DNA of 64,000 bases. Origin: Mytilus edulis (taxonomy: Eukaryota > Mollusca > Bivalvia > Mytilida > Mytilidae). Position 1 is the stretch's first letter; each line of letters starts with the position of its first letter. Positions 33,901 through 42,900 of the stretch are shown here, one piece after another. A program made the translations under genes and the position numbers. Below the pieces are notes generated by a model that had not been told where the DNA came from, made no database searches, and saw only the letters and a program-made list of their open reading frames with translations. The stretch covers positions 79,363,592-79,427,591 of the forward strand of contig NC_092345.1 of the NCBI RefSeq assembly GCF_963676685.1. Reading direction: 5' to 3'.

Positions 33901-36900
33901 TTAAACGTATTTCAAACGTTTTACGCATTTTAATCGCTTTTGCTAAATTTAGAAGTGGATGGCTTTTATTGGGCTGAAACTGGGACGTATGGAACTATGT
34001 TACTGGAAGAGAAACGGAACAACTCTCCACAAGAGACCAAATATTAACTAAAGGTCATCGTACGGCGTTCAACATTGAGTAAAATATACCGCCTAGTCAG
34101 CTATAAAAGGCATCAAAATGTCAAATGTAAAATAATTCAAACAAGAAAACTAGCTGTCCTATTTATAATGATCTTAGATAGATTGTATTAAATCTCTTAA
34201 AATTGTTGAACATTTTAATTTTTTTAGAGGCATTCAGGAGATGGTATTTTTATTACCGAATATTTTGTAATTACGTGCCTAAAAGCTGTTATTTTAGTCT
34301 GAGAAGACGACGGAAAGTTTTATCTTGTAAATAATATCTTAATTATGATGTATATGTTTATACTTTATATTTAATTTTAATGCATATATACATGTTGTTT
34401 AGGTAGTTATCGTCTCACATAAATCTGCTCAGATAGGAATAAGTACCGCATAAAAAAGTGTGTCTCTTGTGTGATTGTTTTTATATATTTGAATATTTGA
34501 ATGCATAAGGTGAAAATAAAATACTGAATTGATTAATCATATTCACAGGTAAGAATGAGTCGTCAGTAAGGACCACTAATTCTTACCAGATATTGGTTAT
34601 ACTAACGCGTATGGGCTATAGTTTTTGAAATAGATTTAAAATAAAAGTTCAAGATATAATATAAGATTGCCTAGAATATCTTTAAAAAAAATCGATTTTT
34701 TTTAAATTGAGTCTTTAAAAAAAGAAAGAGAAAGTATGCTATAAAGTTTTGTATAATGATTTTTCAAGGAACAGAATTTATCACTCTATATACATCATAT
34801 TATAAATTTGATCTAAAAGCTAAATTACCATTAGTTCCAGCAGTGTTCGATGTTCCGAGAGTTTGTGATGGTAATTGAGTTCCAGTTGACGATGAGGAAC
34901 CGGTGCTACTCCCTAATATGAATATGTCATTTAAAATATATAAATAAATGTGCCCTGGTTTTCGAACAAAATTGGAAAGTAGCTTTTAAAAAGTCAATTA
35001 AAATCATGCAAAATCATGATTAAGATTCAAAACTTTATCTTTAAACAGTTAATGTTTTTAATTTAAATAAAATTTCTGAAATTATTTTCCTATGAATTCT
35101 GACAAATTATAAATGAAAGTTTTTGAATTAACAGATAGAGGCACACTGTATTTGATACAGTTAGGAATCGAAACTGATGCAGACATTTCAAACAGCAAAA
35201 AGCAACCATTTCCCGGTTTGCACCCATAAGCACTGCACATGTTGCTAGTTTAAGACGCAACGTATCAAATTTGCGTTTAAGCACAATATATATTGTATTA
35301 TCAATCTCATAAGTTGTATAAGCAAAGCGTTATAAATATACGCAAAATTCCCTGTTATGTTAAATACAATGATTTTCAAAAGAAAAGCTTATAAATATTT
35401 GTTGTTTCAACGCAGTAGCTAATTCAAAAAGTCTAATACATATTATATCCATAATGTATATGCATCTACAAGTCTTATAACTATGAATGATCACGCTGAA
35501 CTATATTCATCATTTTTCCTTGTGTCATTCTGTCCTATGCTAGATTTGTAAGCGTCACAGTCCATTCTGTTTCAAAACAAATTATTCACTTGAGAATATC
35601 AAATTTATATAGATTTTTTATCGTTATTTTCTATAGATAAAATATGAAAAACTTTGACTTTAATGGACTTTGAAAGATATAGAAAAGTTCTTAAAAAATA
35701 ATGAACTGATTATTCTTATTAAGAAATGAAAAATAGAAGAAAAAATACTTTAGATTGAATTTGACTGTCTGTCATCACTTTTGTGTGCGCTACATGCCCG
35801 TCCTAAAATACTCTACACTCTATTCTACGAATTCAATAAAGACATACACTCTGCATCTTCTTGTGGATTGTTGGATATTCGACTCCATTCAGTAAATGTC
35901 CTACTGGACATATTTAAATTATTTCTCTCTGCCATAAAAAAAAAAAATGCTGTCGGTTTACCTCTTTCTTATAAATATCAAAATCAAATAGAAAATATTC
36001 CATTTTTGGCGAAATATTAAACAATCAACTTTAGAAAAGAATTTGCATTTCGATTCTTAATTGTTCTTTATTGAAGTTTTGTTAATGGAATAGTGTAAAA
36101 AAATGAATAATGATTCTTATCTGTTCTTAATTTTAAGGAATAGTAACCTAAAACAATCAAATGTAAAATTTCAAAAACTACATTTGAAGAACAACTTAAT
36201 CCTAACCTGGTGTCATCATCTGTGTAAACGTTCCCAAGGCATTACTTGGTCCAAATCCATCGGAATTTGTATTCGATAACATACCAGTAGGTTCTCTTTG
36301 AACTATTCCAGCATCTTGACCCAAAGCATTTTCTTGGTGTCTTCCTATTCCGAAATTCGAAGGATCAAACGAATCGCCTTGTGCACTTACGCTATTTGCA
36401 GGGAAAAAAGATGTCGTGTCTGAATTGGAAGAAAGTCCACTATTTTCTGGCAAACCAAACTCTGAAAGCCCCATTATGTTTTGAAGTCCTGTAGGTGCAG
36501 TATTATCTCCTTGCATCGCAATTCCCGCTGGAAAGATCTCAGGTTGGCCAAAGTTAGCAAAATTTGCAAGGTCAACTTCAATGGAAGCATATGCATTATG
36601 AATTCAAAAGAGAAAGTAAAGAAAAGCAAAGAAGAGCCTTAGAGTTAAAAAGCAGACAATAATGCATATCGGCTATACAAGCAAAAGAAGCTGGAAATAT
36701 AATAATCCAAGGACAAGAACATGAGTTCCAGGATATAGATATATAGATAAATAGATAAAGGAAAAGCAAGGTAATGCAGAATAATGTATGTATTCAATCT
36801 TCATTTAAAAAGTTTATACTATACTTCATTTAAAGCTCTCTGAGTTAAATAGAACTGATCAGGAAATATCAAATATATTGAATTTATTTCTTCTCTTACT

Positions 36901-39900
36901 TGCTTTAATGTTTTAATTTCTTCGCTGAAATGATGTATTCAATAATTTCTTTGCCAACTTGCTATATTGATTAAGTTGCAGTTCTAATTTTATGTTCTAG
37001 AAAGCAAGTTCTAGTCAACTACATAATAAGTCTAACCTGTACTCATTGAAAGTGAGTTTGTTGGGAATAGAAATCCTGTAATTATATATAATTATGAATA
37101 AAAGGAAATGCTGTATATGTGCCAATCAGACAGCAACTACACGACACAATTATTCAAGAGAAATATTGGAATCAACGCAGAGTTAGCGACAAAACCATGG
37201 CAAACTCTAAATCTGTTTGCTTAGGGATTTTCCGTTAAGAATTTCCTTGGAGTTCGGTATTTTTTGGTATTCCAATTTACCCCGAATGTGTAAATCATTT
37301 GAGAATGAATTGATCAAATCTATCAAAAACACCAAGTTCACCAAATAACAAACTAAAAAGGCTTTGTTCGACAATGTTTTATTTTAGAATAATTTTGTAA
37401 AAAAAAAAAGTCGTCTTATGGCCAGGGATTTGTGATAAACAATGATGTTTGGATAACGAACACACAACATCCATAAGGCATTTCTTAACTTTGGTATCAT
37501 GAACAATGGCTTCATTGTATGACTAATTTATATTTGAATTATGAACAATGTCTCCATGACTGGTATCACCAACCATAGGTTCATTTTATTTGGTTCACAT
37601 TGTCATCAAAAACAATGCGTTATGTATCACACTGTTGTTTATTATATCTGTTTTTGGGGTTTTATTTGGCCATCATAGAATACGAATTCCAATTCTGGTA
37701 AATGCATGTAATTAATATCCGCACTTGCTGTATATTGCTTGAAATGGAATGCCATTTTATCAACATTCCTGGGCAATAGGAATCATTGTCATTATTGACA
37801 TTATATTGAATATGAAATTTAACATCGACGCCAGAATAAATTGATTGTACGCCATTATTGTTTAAAAAAAATGTAAACAAAACAATCAGTAAACTTTTTA
37901 AAACATATTTCGTTTCATATCATAGTTGTTTGGACTATGTTATTTTATAAGTATATCGTTTTTTGGGGAAACTAAATATTTTATTAAATTTGTTCCATAT
38001 AGATCCCCCCCCCCCCCCACAATTTTAAATTCTCCTAATTCAGATGACCAGTGATGAACCTATATGAGGTAGGCATTAATACAAAGGTTTGCAGGGTGTG
38101 TTATAATTCCAGAAACCTAGCAACTGTAGCCTCAAAAAATTATCTTTAAAAGATGATATATTGACAGAAAAATCTATTTCATCTCTTATTTTTTTACATA
38201 AAGCTTTAGTTTCTGGAATCATAGTAAAATGTTATTCGGGGGTATTTGAGATGTTAGTAAGTGCATGCTATGAAATTAAATGATAAGTTCACTGACCTGC
38301 TCCGGTGCCAGCGCCTGTTCCTGAAAGATAAAATATATACATATATATGAGAGTTGTATATTGGAACCTGCAAGACTAAACAATTAAAAGAAATGCATGG
38401 TGCATTATGATTGCAGTAGTTTTTATTTAGATTGATCGAATTCGTATACAGTTAAACCTGATATAAAGGTCACATAAATTAACTTGTCCGTTGTCCTTAA
38501 TACATGTACTTATGCATTTAGGACCACAATCGAAATGTCATCTGTATCATAATGTCAGTTTTCTTTGAACACAATGGTGACCTTTATATTCTGGTTTTAC
38601 TGTATTTTGGAATTGTATTTTTTCTCATGCAAACAAAGAATGCTAATGATATATTGCACATATTACATAAAGCATTGCTGATATCAAAGGGCAGGATTAA
38701 GAAGAGTAATTACGGTACTTAAATATCAGTTCATTTGCAGAAAGCAGAGATCGTTTTATTGAGTGTCATTCTACAAGATAGTTTACAGCTGATGTTACAA
38801 TTGAAGCAGCAGTTTATATTCTTACGTGTTCTTAAAGCATTCCGCCGCCGTGTGGCTAAAACTCGTCTTCTATCTAGAAAATAAATGTGGCTATAAGCAA
38901 CAAGCAAAGCAATGAATATATTTAGCAAAACAGTTAGGCGAGTAAATGGAGAACTGCAAAAAATAGGAAGGTACGCATGCGGGAAAAAATGATGACTAGT
39001 ATCATACTATGCTTGATAATTAATAAGCCACTATGCGAAGAAGCTACTCATGCATTAAAATATATTTTTTTATTTTATTTATCCACATAAATTCTACGTT
39101 TAAGATGTCAGTTTAAAGTTTTATCTTTGAGCAGATCCTTCATAATTTCTTAACCATATTAACCTAACTTTACTTGAACATATTGTCGTAGAAAAATAAT
39201 TATTTCAAACTTTTAATTAGACTTTTTACAAAGGTTTCTATTGGTCTTATAACAACGAACATTCATCTTTTGGATTTTGTTTCATACGAATGGTTTGAAT
39301 TAGATTTTTACAAAGGTTTCTATAGGTCTTTTAACAACGACCATTCATCTTTTGGGTTTTGTTTCATATGAATGGTTTGATTCTAAATGTTTCGAGAAAA
39401 AAATAGGGAATACAAAAAGGATATAGGTTGGGAAATAAATACGACAAAGCGTTTTGAAAAATAATATTTTCGTTCCTGTATGCCACTTACAAAAATAGTG
39501 TTTGTCCAGATAAGAAGCTATCCCTACCAAAAATTGAATGGTCGTTGTGTAATAAAGCCAGAGATTTAGTATTTGCTAACAAGAAACGGCAAAGGTCATG
39601 TTTATTCAATGTTGTAAAGGAAATAGTTTCACCGGTGTACGCATATTGTTTTAATAAAATTGCTAATAAACAGAAATTCTTCTTCATGCTTGCAAACAAA
39701 ATTCTTATTTCAAAATATCCGAATAAGCACAAAAATAATAATCAAAATTTGAAAAGGTTAGATCATTACATTGATTAAAAAAATATAGCAAACAAAATTA
39801 GGTAACTTTCAGTTGTAGACGGAAATACCATCAGAAGTGCATAACATTTAACATGTGATTCTTACAAAAACTAAAGATAAGCAAAATTGCACATTTTAAA

Positions 39901-42900
39901 TATCAATATCTTTATTCAAATGTATTTTGTTACCAACAAGCACTTGGAGCATTTACCACCTATTTTCTTTGGCGTTTATTTTTTTTTTTTTAAATCTTAA
40001 ATTCTTTAATTTTGCAATTCATTCTCACTTATTTTATTTGTTCTTTCTCTTATCCATAAGATCTAACAATAATAATAATGATAATAACAGCAGATTATAA
40101 AAAAAAAACTGTCAAATTTTAAGCTACTGAGGTTTGAACATTTAAAATTGCTGACATTATTTGAGTTGATACTTTCTACATGTTTTAAATTCTATGATTT
40201 ATGGATGAATAGTGCTTAAAATGTGCCAGACCAAAGCCGACTAATGGCAGTATGTATAAACAATTGTTATTATAAGATTTATGAATACTATTAAGAGAAA
40301 GAACATATCAAATTAGAAAACATAATTTTAAATATCAATTACTGAAAAAAAACCATTAAGCACCAAAAAAGGGGAAGACGTGCTCTAGGCGGTTGTAATG
40401 TAACCAGGCATTTACCACCACCAATAGCCTACTTGTAAATTGCCTTGGGAATACTCTTGTTCTCTGCACTGTAACACCCTGCCTTGGATCTCTACCGCCT
40501 CGCCTGAGTGCTATAAATATAGTCTAATTATGTAAAGCTACGCAACATAAAGCTAACACATAAGCTATGATGATACATACATGCAACTAAAGGTGGAATA
40601 CATAAATACAATGCGTATTAGTAGCTACGATATAAAAAAAAAACATAAAGCAATTTTGAATATAGTTTGCAGCATTAATTGCATTATAATGCTAAACGTG
40701 TTAGAGTTGAGTTGACAAAAGCTTTACAAAATATTTGAATGTATGAGATAATAAAATATATTTTTTCCAGCTTAAATATGTAACAAAGCCTAAAGCTATA
40801 TTTTTCAATATTCTTAATATTTCTAATTCAAAAGTAAGTATATCTCTTTAATCCTTTCTTCAAGTCTTAGCCATTTTACAACTATCATCTTAGATGTAAT
40901 TACTGACGACAAACCTGTTTGCCCTCTTCGTGTTGCAATAGCATTATTGGCTACATCATTTGTCAGGGGTCGTACTCTGTTACCCGTTACTGGGTCAATT
41001 AACGTGGAACCTTGACCTAATTCTGTAAACAGACCTGTTGATGGTAAAGTTCCCACATTAAGGCCATTTCCAAATCCAAGCCCTGCCCCAGCTCCGCCAG
41101 TATTTCCTAGTGCATTTCCAGCTCCGAATTGCCCTGTGGTTGACCCACCTCCAAACTGTCCTGTGGGTGTCGCACCTCCAAATTGTCCAAGACCTGCCCC
41201 ACCTCCAAACTGTCCTGTAGGTGTTGCACCTCCAAATTGTCCAAGACCTGCCCCACCTCCAAACTGTCCTGTAGGTGTTGCACCTCCAAATTGTCCAAGA
41301 CCTGCCCCGCCTCCAAACTGTCCTGCACCTGCACCTGCTCCGCCTCCAAACTGTCCTGTTGGTGCCCCTCCACCAAATGGATTCATACCAGCGCCGGCAC
41401 CACCAAATGGATTCATACCAGCGCCAGCACCACCAAATGGATTCATACCAGCGCCGCCACCACCAAATGGATTCATACCAGCGCCACCACCACCAAATGG
41501 ATTCATACCAGGACCACCAAATTGTCCAAATGGCGGTGGGGGTCCATTCATTCCACCGAACGGCGGAAGTCCAAATTGTTGTCCACCAAAAGGTGACCCT
41601 CCGGGGAAACCACCTTGTCCAGCACCACCACCTTGTTGTCCAAACCCGGTCAATGTATTGGCTCCACCTGTAGCGCCTGTTTGAGTGCTTGGTTGAGTGC
41701 CTGTTTGAGTGCCTGTTTGAGTGTTTGTTCCTGTTGTTCCTGGTGTTCCAGTTCCAAATGCTGTGCCAACTAATGAGTTTCCAGCTCCTCCATCTCCACC
41801 AAACGCTCCTAGTGTACCAGCTCCATTTCCAAATTGTCCTCCTTGTCCACCCGGTGCACCCCCAAATGGATTAAACTGGCCACCTGGTCTGCCGCCTGGT
41901 CTGCCGCCTGGACCTCCAAAGCCTCCGAACTGTCCACCTGGTCTACCACCAAATCCGGGTGGAGGGGCTCCAAAACCTGGAGGTCCACCAAATCCAAATG
42001 GGGAACCCGGAGGACCACCCGGTCGACCACCCGGAAATCCAAAAGGTCCACCTGGACCGCCACCAAATTGTGCACCTGGTGGTCCAAAACCCCCGAATGG
42101 TCCAGCACCAGCTCCTGCAAAACCTCTTTGTGTTCCACCACCAGCACCTGCACCACCAGCACCACCGAAGGTAGTTGTACCGCCGCCTGGTCTTCCTCCG
42201 CCAAAACCTGTCGTTTGTCTTTGATTTTGTTGTTGGGCTGTAAAAAGGATATACATGTAATAAGATTATTTCAATCATATTTTTTCCATTTAACATACTT
42301 TTCATTAATTTTTTTTTATTCCCTGTATTTGCTTTAATTATTCTTTCTATTCGCATTGATTATTTTTGTATTTCTTTTTATTATTGACCTTGACTTATTT
42401 GTAGCTCTTAGGATTGACTTATTTGTAGCTCTTATGATTGACTTATTTGTAGCTCTAATGATTAACATATTTGTAGCTCTTATGACTGCCTTATTTGTAG
42501 CTCTTATGGTTGACTTATTTGTAGCTCTTATGGTTGACTTATTTGTAGCTCTTATGGTTGACTTATTTGTAGCTCTTATGACTTATTTACAGATCTAATT
42601 TTTAGCTCACCTGGCCCGAAGGGCCACGTGAGCGTTTCTCATCACTTGGCGTCCGTCGTCCGTCGTCGTCGTTAACTTTTTTACATTTTGAACTTCTTCT
42701 AGAGAACCACTGAATGGAATGAAACCAAACATGGCATGAATGTTCCTTATGAGGTGCTGACCAAGTGTTGTTACTTTGTAGCCGATCCATCATCCAAGAT
42801 GGCCGCCAGCGGGGGACTTAGTTTAACATAGGACCCTATGGAAGATACATACAAATTTCGTCTTTTAGAGAACCACTGAATTGAATGAAACCAAACATGT

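Noticed and set aside
39487-39778. Overlapping ORFs of 77-81 codons on both strands
   Set aside because: Both are AT/Lys-Asn driven and lack any recognisable motif or exon boundary; intronic.
41136-42224. Long Pro-rich plus-strand ORFs opposite exon 2 (and similar ones at 31557-32321)
   Set aside because: They are reverse-strand shadows of Gly-rich repeats (GGN codons read as NCC). The minus strand has the splice sites, phase agreement and signal peptide.
42356-42598. 80-codon ORF with an eight-residue DLFVALMI repeat
   Set aside because: It comes from a 24-bp minisatellite in intron 1, with no splice, Kozak or domain support.
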